Counted from the stretch's first letter, positions 44,775-55,416 are shown. The stretch is DNA of 58,766 bases from Nodularia sp. (in: cyanobacteria) (GCA_007692755.1 REBL01000111.1:1-58766); one strand, 5' to 3'. Notes: generated by a model from the sequence alone, not told the origin. Program-made: numbers and translations.

Positions 44775-45995
44775 TTAACCCAGATTCTCAAACACTGCAA
44801 ACATCGGCAAATACATTGCCAGCAAAATTGTCCCCACCATACCCCCTAAAACCACAATCATTAATGGTTCTAAAACACTGGTGAGTGCTTTAACTGCCTG
44901 TTCCACCTCATCTTCATAGAAATCAGCAACTTTCATTAACATGGCATCTAACTCACCAGTTTCTTCACCAATGCTAATCATCTGAATTGCCATAGGCGGA
45001 AACACTTGATCTTGTTGCAAAGCCAAGCTAATCATTCCTCCTTGTTGAATATCTACACGGGCTGCATCGATAGCATTAGCAACCACTTGGTTTCCTGATG
45101 TATCGCGGACAATTTCCAAACAAGTGAGAATTGGCACACCTGAACGAGTCAAAGCCCCAAAAGTCCGACTAAAACGCGCCACTGATGACTTTTGAATCAA
45201 GTCACCAAACAAAGGCATTTTTAGAGAAAGGCGGTCAATTGTGATCCGACCAACAGGTGTTTTGTAATATTGCTGATAAGCAATACTCAATCCGATTAAA
45301 GCACCAACAACAACTAAAGACCGCCAACTTCTCAAAATTTCACTACACATCATCAAAAATTGGGTAAGCGCTGGTAATTCTGTCCCCAAATCTGTAAAAA
45401 TATTCGCAAAAATCGGAATCAGAAACACAGTCATCCCCACAAAGATAGCAGTGGCTAAAAAACCCACAACCACTGGATAAGACAATGCGGCTTTAATTTG
45501 GTTTTGTAATCGGGCAACATCTTCTAGCAACTTAGCTAAACGGTTCAGCACTTCATCCAAAACCCCGCCAACTTCGCCTGCTTGAACCATACTGACATAC
45601 AAACCATCAAAGCAGGCGGGATGTTTACGCATAGAATCGGAAAGGTTCATTCCACTTTGCACATCATTACTGATTTCAATCAGTGCTAGTTTTAATTTAG
45701 GATTGCTACACTGTTCGGACAACACCCCTAAACTTCTGACAATGGCGACACCTGCATTCACCAAAGCTGCAAATTGACGGGAAAAAACCGCTTTATCTTT
45801 AACGGTCACATTAGTCATTGCCAACTGAATTTTATTCAAATCAAAGCTAGCAAGACTCTGAGACTGCTTTAATTCTTGGACAACAAAACCCTGGTCTCTA
45901 AGATTAGTGCGGGCTTGTGACAAGGATTCGGCAATAACTTTTTCTTTTCGGGATTTTCCTTGAGAATCCCGAATACGAGCTACATAATTTGGCAT
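44775..45995 (-). CDS. pilC: Type IV pilus inner-membrane platform protein PilC
   Basis: A 406-residue PilC/GspF platform protein. Two T2SSF domains (residues about 65-190 and 270-395) each begin with FSRQFAALVNAGVAIVRSLG and FSRTFGALTRSGVPILTCLE. Three membrane segments are seen: LSYPVVVGFLATAIFVGMTV, SLVVVGALIGLSIAY, and the C-terminal LEPLMIVVLGGMVGTILLAM. It couples the PilB/PilT motors to pilin movement in the cytoplasmic membrane. Last of the pilB-pilT-pilC operon. ATG 45995. Confidence 0.94.
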   Translation of the reverse strand: MPNYVARIRDSQGKSRKEKVIAESLSQARTNLRDQGFVVQELKQSQSLASFDLNKIQLAMTNVTVKDKAVFSRQFAALVNAGVAIVRSLGVLSEQCSNPKLKLALIEISNDVQSGMNLSDSMRKHPACFDGLYVSMVQAGEVGGVLDEVLNRLAKLLEDVARLQNQIKAALSYPVVVGFLATAIFVGMTVFLIPIFANIFTDLGTELPALTQFLMMCSEILRSWRSLVVVGALIGLSIAYQQYYKTPVGRITIDRLSLKMPLFGDLIQKSSVARFSRTFGALTRSGVPILTCLEIVRDTSGNQVVANAIDAARVDIQQGGMISLALQQDQVFPPMAIQMISIGEETGELDAMLMKVADFYEDEVEQAVKALTSVLEPLMIVVLGGMVGTILLAMYLPMFAVFENLG

Positions 45996-46037
45996 AGATT
46001 AAGTAAGTCAAAATTAGATAATTGAAAACGTAAAAAT

Positions 46038-47159
46038 TTAACGCGCTCTTCCAGCCCCAGTCCCAGGTCTTGCACCAGCTGGTGTAGAAGTACCGATGAG
46101 ACGTTGAATTTCATCTGGCTTGGAAGTTTTCGACATTGCTGCTTCAAAAGAAATCGTTCCAGCTTTGTATAAATCAGCTAAAACTTTTTCCAAAGTTTGC
46201 ATCCCCAATTTTCCCCCAGTTTGAATAGTTGAGTAAATTTGCGCTGTTTTGCCTTCTCGAATCAAGTTAGAAATAGCCGGAGTAACGATGAGAATTTCTT
46301 GAGCCATCACCCGTCCAAATTCACCTGGTTTAGGGTTTTTCTTTTCTACCAAAGTTTGGCTAAATATGGCTACTAAAGAGTTAGATAACTGTACCCGCAC
46401 TTGAGTTTGCTTCTCATGGGGAAACACATCAATAATCCGGTCAACAGTTTGTGCGGCTGAACTAGTGTGCAAAGTCCCAAATACCAAGTGTCCTGTTTCT
46501 GCTGCCGAAATTGCTAAAGAAATCGTTTCTAAATCACGCATTTCTCCCACCAGAATAATATCTGGGTCTTCCCGTAAAGCGGCTCTTAAAGCATTAGAGA
46601 AACTTTTAGTATCTTCATTCAGTTGTCTTTGGTGGACTAGGCTTTTAATTGGTTCATAAACAAATTCAATCGGATCTTCCACAGTGAGAATATGCTCGGC
46701 TTTGGTGCGATTAATTAAGTCAATCATTGCCGCTAGGGTGGTTGTTTTCCCCGAACCTGTGGGGCCTGTCACCAGAATTAATCCTCTGGGCTTATCGGAC
46801 ATTTCCCGTACTACATCGGGCAGACCTAATTTTTCAAAGTTAGGAATTTTGGAACTGAGCGCCCGTAAACAAGCAGCATAAGCACCACGCTCTTTATAAA
46901 CATTCACCCGGAAACGAGCTAAACCTTTCACACCATAAGAACAATCCAATTCCCAAGTTTGTTCTAAGGTTTTACGCTGAGTATTATTCAGCATACTAAA
47001 AATCAGCCTTTGGCACTGGTCAGCACTCAATACCTCGTCACCGATAGGAGTCAGTTTGCCACTAATGCGAAAGTAGGGAGGCAAACCTGCGGATAAATGC
47101 ATATCCGAGCCACCCATTTCAATCATCTGTTCCATCAAGTCTTCAATCATCATTTCCAT
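46038..47159 (-). CDS. pilT: Twitching motility ATPase PilT
   Basis: A 373-residue hexameric ATPase that powers pilus retraction. Walker A GPTGSGKTTTLAAM, Asp box with ILTVEDPIEFVYEP, Walker B DPDIILVGEMRDLETI and the His box AETGHLVFGTLHTSSA are all present. A low-complexity tail (GTSTPAGARPGTGAGRAR) ends the protein. It lies 42 bp upstream of pilC and 71 bp downstream of pilB. The start ATG 47159 is followed by further ATGs at 47153 and 47150 (MEMMIEDLMEQM). Confidence 0.95.
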   Translation of the reverse strand: MEMMIEDLMEQMIEMGGSDMHLSAGLPPYFRISGKLTPIGDEVLSADQCQRLIFSMLNNTQRKTLEQTWELDCSYGVKGLARFRVNVYKERGAYAACLRALSSKIPNFEKLGLPDVVREMSDKPRGLILVTGPTGSGKTTTLAAMIDLINRTKAEHILTVEDPIEFVYEPIKSLVHQRQLNEDTKSFSNALRAALREDPDIILVGEMRDLETISLAISAAETGHLVFGTLHTSSAAQTVDRIIDVFPHEKQTQVRVQLSNSLVAIFSQTLVEKKNPKPGEFGRVMAQEILIVTPAISNLIREGKTAQIYSTIQTGGKLGMQTLEKVLADLYKAGTISFEAAMSKTSKPDEIQRLIGTSTPAGARPGTGAGRAR

Positions 47160-47230
47160 AGTGATAGTTCCTAGTTTTTACTTGTTGAATCCAAATTTTA
47201 TAGTCAAAAGTTATGACTAATGATTAACTC

Positions 47231-49246
47231 TTAATCTTGAAAACGAGGTGTCATACAGTATGGGCAATCTAGCCATTCCGGTTGTAGCAGAGCATGACAA
47301 GTCTGACAAGTAAGACCACTCTTGCGTTTGGCCTTTAACTCTGCTTCCAAGCCGGTATCAGTAAAGGTTACCCGTTCTACTTCTTCGAGGGTGCTGACAC
47401 CTTGGCGGACTAAATCCAAACTGTAAGCTAGCAAGGTTTTCATGCCCTCTTCCACTGCCACTTCCTTAATCCGGTCTGTTGGTGCTTCTTGATTAATCAA
47501 AGTTTGCAGGTTTTCAGTAACTCGCATCACTTCATAAACACCACAACGTCCTTTGTAGCCAGAACCATTACAAGTTGAACAAACCTGCTGATTGTTGGCT
47601 TTTGCTTCCTTGATTTCTTCTAATGTCAAAGTGTTAGCTTTGTAAAAAGTTACGCCTAAATCTTGGGAAGCTGATAGGCCATAGCGAGCCAGTTCTTCAG
47701 TTGTCGGAGTATAGGGAATGCGACAATCAGAACAGACACGCCGCACCAAACGTTGCGCCAAAACACCAATTAGGGAACTAGAAACCATAAAAGGCTCAAT
47801 ACCCATTTCTCCTAGTCGAGCGATCGCACCAGGGGCATCATTGGTATGTAAAGTAGTTAAGACTAGGTGACCAGTTAAAGCTGCTTCAATCGCGGTTTTT
47901 GCTGTTTCTTTATCGCGTGTTTCACCCACTAGTAAGACATCCGGGTCTTGCCGCAAAAATGCCCGCAAAGCCGTCGCAAAGTCTAACCCTTTTTCCCGAA
48001 TCACTTGTACTTGAGTAATCCCTGGCAAGCTGTACTCAATGGGGTCTTCTACTGTACTAATATTGATACCCGGCGAGTTCTTTTCTGATAATGCCGAATA
48101 CAGCGATGTCGTTTTACCAGAACCAGTTGGCCCAGTCACCAAAATCAATCCAAAAGGACGGCTAACCATATCCTGGACGATTTGTAACGTTTCGGGATCG
48201 CTAATTAACTTATTTAATCCCAACTGGGTGGAGGAGTTATCCAAAATCCGCAATACTACTTTTTCCCCGTAGCGGCTAGGCAAGGTACTGACGCGGAAGT
48301 CCACCTTACGTCCCTCGAACAATCGCCGGATGCGTCCATCTTGGGGTAAGCGGCGCTCGGCAATATCTAGACTAGAGATGATTTTAAATCGGGCTGTGAC
48401 CGCAGGCACGATTTTTTTCGGTAGGGGGTCGAAAGCTTCACTCAACACCCCATCCTTACGGAAGCGAATACGTAAATTTTCTTCCTGTGGTTCGATGTGA
48501 ATATCCGAAACTCCCTCATGTAAGGCTTTAGCCAGGATTCTGTTGACAAGGTTGATGACTGGAGCATCTTCTGCACCCTTCATTGCTGCCCCTAAATCAG
48601 CCTCCATCTCTTCGGGGGTATCGTCTAGGTCGAGATTACTCAGATTTTCTAAATCTTGATTAATATCTGTAAATTTTTCTTTTTCCAGGTGCTTTTGCCG
48701 CACAGCCAATTCATCCAAATATTGGTTAATTAGCTGTTGGTAATCTTCTTGGGTAATTACCATGCGCTGTAAAGCCAAACCCTGGGGGCGCAGGATGCGG
48801 TTAAGGTCATCGGAAGCTTCAAGATTATCCGGATCGACCATTGCCACCAAGACACAGGGGGGTTTTTGGTCTTCATTTTTAGATAATGGTACCAAGCGAT
48901 GGCGACGACAGATATCCACCGGAATCAGGGTTTCAATCAGGTTGCTTACCTTAGTGTTGCCAATTTCGTTGACTTCCGGATCAAGGAACTCAACACCGTA
49001 CAGTATTTTAAGCTCAAATAGCTGTTGTTTTTTATATTGTCTAAGGAACTCAGGTGATAGCTGTTGTCCGGTGATAGACTCCAATACTTCCGTCAAGGGT
49101 CTGCCAGATTTGCGACTTTCAATCAGCGCCAGCCTCATCTGTTCAGTATTGGCATAGCCAGACTGTATTAGTTTGTTGCCGAAGGGCGAAAACTCTGTTC
49201 TTGTAGTTAGAGCGGTACTGCGCCGTTGTGGTGACGAGTAAGTCAT
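47231..49246 (-). CDS. pilB: Type IV pilus assembly ATPase PilB with extra zinc ribbon
   Basis: A 671-residue GspE/PilB extension ATPase. N-terminal MshEN-like domain (residues about 20-180), Walker A GPTGSGKTTSLYSAL, Walker B DPDVLLVGETRDKETA and the tetracysteine site CSDC...CSTCNGSGYKGRCG are present. After the usual end, a further C-terminal CxxC...CxxC pair follows (Cys647, Cys650, Cys661, Cys664: CQTCHALLQPEWLDCPYC), a small zinc ribbon not found in classical PilB. It heads the pilB-pilT-pilC operon; GTAGGTA-type repeats lie just upstream. Confidence 0.94.
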   Translation of the reverse strand: MTYSSPQRRSTALTTRTEFSPFGNKLIQSGYANTEQMRLALIESRKSGRPLTEVLESITGQQLSPEFLRQYKKQQLFELKILYGVEFLDPEVNEIGNTKVSNLIETLIPVDICRRHRLVPLSKNEDQKPPCVLVAMVDPDNLEASDDLNRILRPQGLALQRMVITQEDYQQLINQYLDELAVRQKHLEKEKFTDINQDLENLSNLDLDDTPEEMEADLGAAMKGAEDAPVINLVNRILAKALHEGVSDIHIEPQEENLRIRFRKDGVLSEAFDPLPKKIVPAVTARFKIISSLDIAERRLPQDGRIRRLFEGRKVDFRVSTLPSRYGEKVVLRILDNSSTQLGLNKLISDPETLQIVQDMVSRPFGLILVTGPTGSGKTTSLYSALSEKNSPGINISTVEDPIEYSLPGITQVQVIREKGLDFATALRAFLRQDPDVLLVGETRDKETAKTAIEAALTGHLVLTTLHTNDAPGAIARLGEMGIEPFMVSSSLIGVLAQRLVRRVCSDCRIPYTPTTEELARYGLSASQDLGVTFYKANTLTLEEIKEAKANNQQVCSTCNGSGYKGRCGVYEVMRVTENLQTLINQEAPTDRIKEVAVEEGMKTLLAYSLDLVRQGVSTLEEVERVTFTDTGLEAELKAKRKSGLTCQTCHALLQPEWLDCPYCMTPRFQD

Positions 49247-49250
49247 AGGT

Positions 49251-49289
49251 GAGCAATGAGTAGGGAGTAGGTAGTAGGTAGTAGGGGAA
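49251..49289. repeat. GTAGGTA-type short tandem repeat upstream of pilB
   Basis: GAGTAGGGAGTAGGTAGTAGGTAGTAGGGG, a run of degenerate 7-8-bp units directly before the pilB start codon on the coding strand, of the STRR type. Confidence 0.7.
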
Positions 49290-49439
49290 AACCTCTATTT
49301 ACAGTATTCCCAGGCTGAAGCCAAGAATTTTCATTTACACTGGCTAAATTTATGTCAGAGTTTTTGCTATGCCTCCTGACCCCTTACTCTTCTCCCTTTG
49401 GGATCTGTGCCTAACCTGCTATATAACACCTTGACAAGC

Positions 49440-49691
49440 CTAGACATTATTTAACGTTTCATAGGGTAGCGTCGGCGCAATTAACCCTCCACGTTCAGAC
49501 ACGGGTAAGCCCTCCGTGTTTCTTGCGTAATTATTTAAGTTGATCGCCGCATTTAAATCACGATCTAAGCTATGTCCACAATTACCACAGTTAAATGTCC
49601 TTTCTTTTAAAGGCATTTCTTGTTTGTGTCCACAATTAGAGCAAGTTTTGCTGGATGGATACCAACGGTCAAGCGAGTTGCTCTGTGAAGG
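49440..49691 (-). pseudogene. C-terminal tnpB relic with zinc finger
   Basis: The reverse strand reads DRWYPSSKTCSNCGHKQEMP, LKERTFNCGNCGHSLDRDLN, AAINLNNYARNTEGLP and stops at 49440. This is the zinc finger (CSNC...CGNC) and last RuvC motif (DRDLNAAINL) of an IS605-type TnpB. There is no N-terminal part upstream: a stop lies just before, at 49692. It belongs to the zinc-finger TnpB group, unlike the intact tnpB at 5643, so it came from a different element. Confidence 0.85.
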
Positions 49692-49699
49692 CTACTAGC

Positions 49700-50177
49700 C
49701 TTAGTGATTTTATAGAGAGGCTGGCTCGAGAGAAAATATAGAAAATTTGTACACAGATGTATATTAATGTCTAGTTTATTGAGGTCTAGTAGTAAGCTCT
49801 TTTCTCAGTTTTTCACTTCTGGGATTTGCCAGACTGAACTAAGTAATGCCAAAATGTTTAGTTTGGTTCGTAGTGAGCAGCTATGACCATTAATTATGAT
49901 GTCTGCCGTTCCAGTAGTAACTTGTCAAAAAACGGACTTATGGCAAATGAGCGAAGGCGAATAATATTCAGCACAACTCTTCCAAAAGGCTGATTTATGG
50001 TGTTAACCGATGCGTTCGGAATACCGTCCCCAGGGTGTCTACGCTAACGTGTTCACCATTTGTCACAATAAAAGGACGGTGGCATCACTTCCAGGAAAAT
50101 GTCGGCAAAAAAATTAGCCTCAGTTGTAAGCTGTGGTGACGTACTGCCATAAAAACAATCTGGGACGAGTAGACAAT
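49700..50177. other. Spacer between the tnpB relic and grpE
   Basis: About 480 bp. No gene is supported. It should hold the grpE promoter. No CIRCE element (TTAGCACTC-N9-GAGTGCTAA) is seen here. Confidence 0.4.
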
Positions 50178-50921
50178 ATGGACGAAAATAAACAGGTAAA
50201 CAATACCAGCCAGCAATTGGGTGAACCAACAGAGGTAAAGCAAGCAATGAAGAGCGACTCCCCAGCCCAAACCAACTTCAACGAATCTGGCAGCGAGGTT
50301 ACTGAGCAAGTGACAACTCCAAATAATGTATCGGAAGATGCAACAATTACACCAGAAGATGGTGTCGCTGCCACTGAAAAAACTGAAGTAGAAACAGCTG
50401 CTTTGGCAGAATTGACTCAACAAATTGAGTCTCTCAAAGCGCAACTCGAAGAACGCAGTACTCAATATATGAGGATTGCCGCCGATTTCGAGAATTACCG
50501 CAAACGCACCAGCAAAGAAAAAGAAGAGCTGGATTTGCAAGTGAAGCGGAACACTATTTTGGAACTGCTACCCATTGTCGATAATTTTGAGCGGGCGCGA
50601 GCGCACCTGAAGCCACAAAGTGACGGCGAGATGACAATTCACAAAAGTTATCAAGGGGTTTATAAACAACTAGTGGAATGCCTCAAACGCATAGGAGTAT
50701 CACCAATGCGTCCTGAGGGGGAAGAATTTGATCCCAATCTTCATGAAGCCGTTATGCGCGAACCTACGGATGAACATCCGGAAGGAACAGTGTTAGAAGA
50801 GTTAGTACGCGGATATTATTTGGGCGATCGCGTGCTGCGCCATTCAATGGTCAAGGTGGCTGCTCCCAAGGAAGACACACCACCAGCACCCGAAGATCAG
50901 TCGAGTTCAGCTGACAGTTAA
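50178..50921 (+). CDS. grpE: Nucleotide exchange factor GrpE
   Basis: A 247-residue GrpE that releases ADP from DnaK. ATG 50178 ([13 protein letters not shown]) is preferred over the upstream GTG 50133 because it matches the family start. The N-terminal 85 residues are acidic and disordered. Then comes a long coiled-coil helix ([16 protein letters not shown]) and the typical [17 protein letters not shown]. The beta domain contains [19 protein letters not shown] and [19 protein letters not shown]. First of the grpE-dnaK-dnaJ set. Confidence 0.95.
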   Translation: MDENKQVNNTSQQLGEPTEVKQAMKSDSPAQTNFNESGSEVTEQVTTPNNVSEDATITPEDGVAATEKTEVETAALAELTQQIESLKAQLEERSTQYMRIAADFENYRKRTSKEKEELDLQVKRNTILELLPIVDNFERARAHLKPQSDGEMTIHKSYQGVYKQLVECLKRIGVSPMRPEGEEFDPNLHEAVMREPTDEHPEGTVLEELVRGYYLGDRVLRHSMVKVAAPKEDTPPAPEDQSSSADS

Positions 50922-51357
50922 ACTGTAGTTGCTCGCCTCATGGGCTAAAAGTGCCTAGATTTTCTCAAGAATAGGCATTGCACATCACACCAAGGATCGG
51001 GCTGTTGACAGTTTGCCGGACTTTCGCAGCCCGCCTTGTGATTGCAGCTTACATCTAGGGCGCGACTTGATCACAAAAAGCCGAACCTAGATAACAGTAT
51101 GTGTTGCAACTGCTTGCAAGAGGAGTTCCACAGACGTTACCTTCAGCTTTAGCCCATATAGCAAAGTGCTGAGTGCTGTAAAGCCCTGCGGGCAGAGCTG
51201 CACAAAGAGCGCAGCCTGTTAGCCCGTGTTGAGTTAAACTCAGTCATAACTTTAACCTTTGAGCATTCAGCTTTCTCCTACCCTATAGGATTACTGCTAT
51301 ACAAAAAATGATCCGCGAACAATCACGTTATCAGCACTCAGTAGAAATACTATACGT
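50922..51357. other. Spacer between grpE and dnaK
   Basis: About 435 bp. A small hairpin TGCCTA...TAGGCA lies at about 50952-50978. The motifs GAGTGCTG (51171) and CAGCACTC (51332) recall half-sites of the CIRCE operator but are 150 bp apart, so no functional CIRCE is claimed. No gene is seen. Confidence 0.4.
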
Positions 51358-53322
51358 ATGGGAAAAGTTATTGGGATCGACTTAGGCACTACTAACAGTT
51401 GCGTCGCAGTTTTGGAAGGTGGTAAACCACTTGTGATTTCCAACACTGAAGGAGGACGTACTACACCTAGTATTGTGGGATTTGGCAAGGGTGACGTTCG
51501 CTTAGTTGGTCAGCTGGCAAAGCGCCAAGCTGTAACTAATGCCGAAAACACAATCTATAGTATCAAGCGATTTATCGGTCGTCGCTGGGAAGATACTCAA
51601 ACAGAACGCAGTCGAGTACCTTATACCTGTATCAAAGGTCGAGACGATACTGTTGATGTCCAAATTCGCGGACGTAACTACACACCCCAAGAACTATCAG
51701 CGATGGTTCTGCAAAAACTCAAGCAGGACGCAGAAAGTTTTTTGGGTGAAGAGGTGACTCAGGCAGTAATTACCGTACCTGCATATTTCACAGATGCCCA
51801 AAGACAAGCAACTAAAGATGCTGGTACTATTGCTGGACTTGAAGTTCTCCGGATTATCAACGAGCCAACTGCTGCGGCTTTAGCCTTTGGTTTAGAAAAG
51901 CAAGACCAAGAACAGTTAATTTTAGTATTTGACTTAGGTGGCGGTACTTTCGATGTCTCCATCCTTCAACTTGGGGATGGAGTTTTTGAAGTTAAAGCAA
52001 CTTGCGGAAACAACCACTTGGGCGGAGATGACTTTGATAACTCTATCGTCAGCTGGATGATTGAACGTTTCCAGAAACAAGAGAACATCGACCTTTCCCC
52101 CGATAAAATGGCACTGCAACGTCTGCGAGAAGCCGCAGAAAAAGCCAAAATAGAACTTTCTCATCTGGCGAGTACTTCCATTAACTTGCCATTTATCACT
52201 GCGGATGAGAATGGGCCAAAACATCTGGAAATGGAACTCAATCGCGCTCAATTTGAAGAGATGGCAGGGACCTTAATTCAAGCTACTATTGAGCCGATGA
52301 TTCAAGCTCTTAAAGACGCAGACCTCCAAACACAAGATATAGATCGAATTATTTTGGTCGGTGGTTCCACCCGAATTCCCGCTGTCCAAAATGCCCTGAT
52401 CAAGTTTTTTAACGGTAAAGCTCCCGATCGCTCTATCAACCCTGATGAGGCGGTAGCCCTTGGTGCAGCAATTCAAGCTGGGGTACTGAGTGGCGAAGTC
52501 GATAATCTGCTGCTCTTGGATGTCACTCCCCTATCCCTGGGAATTGAAACTTTGGGCGAAGTATTTACCAAAATTATTGAACGCAACACTACAATTCCCA
52601 CCAGTAAATCCCAAGTTTTTTCCACTGCCGTTGATGGTCAAATCTCAGTGGAAATTCATGTCCTCCAGGGGGAAAGGGCAATGGCCAGGGATAACAAAAG
52701 TCTGGGGAAATTTCTGCTGGCAGGAATTCCGCCATCTCCCCGTGGCGTTCCACAAATAGAAGTATCTTTTGAAATTGATGTTAACGGTATCCTCAATGTC
52801 GCAGCCCAAGACAAAGGTACTGGTCGAGAGCAGAGTATTCGGATTAGCAATACAGGCGGTTTGAATAGCAACGAAATCGAACGGATGCAGCAAGAAGCCG
52901 AAGTATTTGCGGAAGAAGATAAAAAACGTAAAGAACTGGTTGACCTCAAAAACCAAGCAGATAATTTGTTGTTTAGTTACGAATCAACCCTCAAGGATAA
53001 TAGTGACTTTATTGGTGAGCAGATGAAAGCTTTAGCCAACGAAAAAGTCATTCAACTTCAAGCTGTAATGGCTAATCCCAGCATTTCGCTTACAGAATTT
53101 CAACAGTGCTTAGATGACTTCCAGCAAACTTTGTTTGCCATTGGTGCTGATGTATACAACAGAGCCAATGACCAAGAAGGTAGTGAGGAACTTGAAGAAG
53201 TTTCAGAAACTCTTTTGAGTTCAGAATTAGAGCAACCGATAAATGAAACACCCATACCACAGTTCAATTTTGATTTTGATGAAGAAAGTACAGCACAAGC
53301 TGATTATGAAGCAATAGATTAG
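51358..53322 (+). CDS. dnaK: Hsp70 chaperone DnaK
   Basis: A 654-residue DnaK. The ATPase domain has [32 protein letters not shown] and [13 protein letters not shown]. The substrate domain has [15 protein letters not shown] and [15 protein letters not shown]. The C-terminus is acidic ([19 protein letters not shown]) and lacks the EEVD-like bacterial DnaK tail. Cyanobacteria carry several dnaK genes; by its position with grpE and dnaJ this is the likely main stress copy (DnaK2 type). ATG 51358. Heptamer repeats begin at the stop codon. Confidence 0.95.
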   Translation: MGKVIGIDLGTTNSCVAVLEGGKPLVISNTEGGRTTPSIVGFGKGDVRLVGQLAKRQAVTNAENTIYSIKRFIGRRWEDTQTERSRVPYTCIKGRDDTVDVQIRGRNYTPQELSAMVLQKLKQDAESFLGEEVTQAVITVPAYFTDAQRQATKDAGTIAGLEVLRIINEPTAAALAFGLEKQDQEQLILVFDLGGGTFDVSILQLGDGVFEVKATCGNNHLGGDDFDNSIVSWMIERFQKQENIDLSPDKMALQRLREAAEKAKIELSHLASTSINLPFITADENGPKHLEMELNRAQFEEMAGTLIQATIEPMIQALKDADLQTQDIDRIILVGGSTRIPAVQNALIKFFNGKAPDRSINPDEAVALGAAIQAGVLSGEVDNLLLLDVTPLSLGIETLGEVFTKIIERNTTIPTSKSQVFSTAVDGQISVEIHVLQGERAMARDNKSLGKFLLAGIPPSPRGVPQIEVSFEIDVNGILNVAAQDKGTGREQSIRISNTGGLNSNEIERMQQEAEVFAEEDKKRKELVDLKNQADNLLFSYESTLKDNSDFIGEQMKALANEKVIQLQAVMANPSISLTEFQQCLDDFQQTLFAIGADVYNRANDQEGSEELEEVSETLLSSELEQPINETPIPQFNFDFDEESTAQADYEAID

Positions 53323-53356
53323 TCATTATTGGTCATTGGTCATCTCCGACAAAGAT

Positions 53357-53386
53357 TGTAGAGACTTTCCATGGAAAGTCTCTACA
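53357..53386. repeat. Perfect 30-bp palindrome
   Basis: TGTAGAGACTTTCCA is followed immediately by its exact inverse complement, a 15-bp stem with no loop bases. It lies about 35 bp after dnaK, after heptamer repeats (GGTCATT). The TAGAGAC ends are shared with the hairpin at 30829. Confidence 0.85.
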
Positions 53387-54019
53387 GGGATTCTGTGAGA
53401 ACAGATATTTAATTTTCACCAGATATCTATTTGGTCACGATGTTTCCCCCCTAACCTCTGCCCCCTGCCCCCTTTCCTCTTCTCCCCTGCTCCCTAATTT
53501 TGCTAGCTTAGAGAAGCGAATTGCTGTGGAATAGATAGTTTATGTACAGATGGGAGGTTTTCCGCACCTGATTGTGCGGCTAGCCCCTATAGTTTGTGAA
53601 CGGGATTTTTACCCGCTGAGTAGCACAATTGTAGAAGAGACAGTTTACGTGCCTAAGTGTGGCGGCTTTTGTTGTCTTCCATGATGAAAGCAACTGTTGC
53701 ATTAAACTTGCAGGTGATTTTTGCGAAAGGTGAAAGGTAAAAGGTAAAATCAATATATTATTAATAAAAATTTACTTTTTCTTCTTTCTGCCTAGCTTCC
53801 GGCAAGCCGTCTTCAAATAACACTGCTTTATCCAAAGAAGTCACCTGAGCGAGTTTTCGCCCAAAGGCTAACAACAGGAGTAAATTCGATTGTCCTGACT
53901 GGCATACTGTGATGAGTAGCCGCTCCTCAAGGATATGACTTACCGTAGGATAGCAAGTGTCTGTGGCGTTTATTGCCTTGTTGCTTTCTTCCTCCTAACT
54001 TTTCTTTTACCTTTGCTAT
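53387..54019. other. Gene-free stretch before dnaJ
   Basis: About 630 bp. C-rich repeat DNA (CCCCCTGCCCCC type) lies near 53460. A hairpin CCGCAC-N6-GTGCGG is at 53562-53579 and a shorter one, CGGG-CCCG, follows. AAAGGTGAAAGGTAAAAGG (53727-53747) is a degenerate tandem repeat. No gene is supported. It separates dnaJ from dnaK, so dnaJ probably has its own promoter. Confidence 0.45.
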
Positions 54020-55159
54020 ATGGCCCGCGACTATTATGAAACTCTGGGTGTCTCTCGTGACGCCGACAAAGAAGACATCAAACAAGCCTACCGCCGTTTA
54101 GCCCGGAAGTTTCACCCAGATGTGAACAAAGAACCGGGAGCGGAAGATCGGTTTAAGGAAATTAACCGCGCTTATGAAGTGCTTTCTGAGCCAGATATTC
54201 GAGAACGTTATAACCGTTTTGGAGAAGCTGGTGTTTCAGGTGCTGCTGCTGCTGGCGCAGGTTTCCAAGACATGGGCGATATGGGCGGTTTTGCCGATAT
54301 CTTTGAAAGTATTTTCAGTGGCTTCGCTGGTGGCGGTATGGGTGGTCCGACCACGCAACGACGGCGCAGCGGGCCAGTGCGAGGTGACGACTTAAGGCTA
54401 GACCTGAAGTTGGACTTTCGAGAAGCGGTATTTGGCGGCGAAAAAGAAATTCGCATTTCCCATTTAGAGGTCTGTGATACCTGTGGTGGTTCAGGTGCCA
54501 AAGCTGGTACTCGCCCTCGCACTTGTTCCACTTGTGGTGGTTCAGGTCAAGTTCGTCGTGTGACTAGAACACCTTTTGGTAGCTTCACTCAAGTCTCAAC
54601 TTGTCCCACCTGTAACGGTACGGGAATGGTAATTGAAGATAAATGTGATGCTTGTGATGGTAAAGGGACAAATCAAGTACCCAAGAAACTAAAAATTAAC
54701 ATCCCAGCTGGGGTGGATAATGGCACGCGTTTGCGAATCTCCCAAGAAGGGGATGCTGGTCAACGTGGTGGACCTCCGGGGGATTTGTATGTTTACTTAT
54801 TTGTCAATGAAGACGAAGAATTCCAACGGGATGGTATTAACGTTCTCTCGGAACTCAAAGTTAGCTACCTGCAAGCAATTTTAGGTTGCCGTTTGGAAGT
54901 GGAAACGGTAGACGGGCCAGTGGAACTGATTATCCCTGCTGGAACTCAGCCGAATACAGTCATGAAGCTGGAAAATCGCGGTGTACCTCGCTTGGGAAAT
55001 CCTGTCAGTCGTGGAGATCATTTGCTGACAATCTTAATTGACATTCCGACTAAGGTGACCCCAGATGAAAGAGAATTGCTGGAGAAGCTGGCTAAAATTA
55101 AGGGAGACCGGACTGGTAAAGGTGGTCTAGAAGGATTCTTGGGAAATTTGTTTAAGTAA
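54020..55159 (+). CDS. dnaJ: Chaperone DnaJ
   Basis: A 379-residue full-length DnaJ. J domain at 1-70 with HPD ([11 protein letters not shown]), then a Gly/Phe/Ala-rich linker. Four zinc-finger repeats follow: [24 protein letters not shown] and CDACDGKG. The substrate-binding beta domains are complete. It presents unfolded proteins to DnaK. Its stop overlaps the tusA start by one base (TAATG). Confidence 0.96.
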   Translation: MARDYYETLGVSRDADKEDIKQAYRRLARKFHPDVNKEPGAEDRFKEINRAYEVLSEPDIRERYNRFGEAGVSGAAAAGAGFQDMGDMGGFADIFESIFSGFAGGGMGGPTTQRRRSGPVRGDDLRLDLKLDFREAVFGGEKEIRISHLEVCDTCGGSGAKAGTRPRTCSTCGGSGQVRRVTRTPFGSFTQVSTCPTCNGTGMVIEDKCDACDGKGTNQVPKKLKINIPAGVDNGTRLRISQEGDAGQRGGPPGDLYVYLFVNEDEEFQRDGINVLSELKVSYLQAILGCRLEVETVDGPVELIIPAGTQPNTVMKLENRGVPRLGNPVSRGDHLLTILIDIPTKVTPDERELLEKLAKIKGDRTGKGGLEGFLGNLFK

Positions 55160-55416
55160 TGAAGTCTTCTCATCTTTCAACTCCTGATGCTCAACTTGAC
55201 TTGCGCGGCACTCCTTGCCCGATTAATTTTGTGCGGACAAAATTATATTTGGAAAAAATGCTGCCAGGATGTTTACTCGAAGTCTGGCTAGATTCTGGAG
55301 AACCTATTGAGCAAGTTCCTGATAGCCTAATCATGGCTGGTTATCAGGTTGAGCAAATTACAGATTGCATGGGCTATTTTTCTCTGTTGGTACGCCGTCC
55401 CGCTACTGCCCAATGA
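55159..55416 (+). CDS. tusA: TusA-family sulfur carrier
   Basis: An 85-residue TusA/SirA-family protein. LDLRGTPCPINFV carries the conserved Cys20 that takes up a persulfide for tRNA thiolation or other sulfur-transfer reactions. The third position of the CPxP motif differs (CPIN), common in this cyanobacterial group. It is coupled to dnaJ by a one-base overlap, and its stop overlaps the ATG of rsgA (ATGA). The sulfur donor and acceptor are unknown. Confidence 0.85.
   Translation: MKSSHLSTPDAQLDLRGTPCPINFVRTKLYLEKMLPGCLLEVWLDSGEPIEQVPDSLIMAGYQVEQITDCMGYFSLLVRRPATAQ

Noticed and set aside
51165..51345. CIRCE/HrcA operator upstream of dnaK
   Set aside because: Only half-site-like GAGTGCT and AGCACTC are present, about 150 bp apart; the required 9-base spacing is absent.
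55365..55412. Longer start for rsgA at 55365
   Set aside because: It would overlap tusA by 52 bases in another frame; the extra 16 residues (FFSVGTPSRYC) are simply tusA sequence read out of frame.
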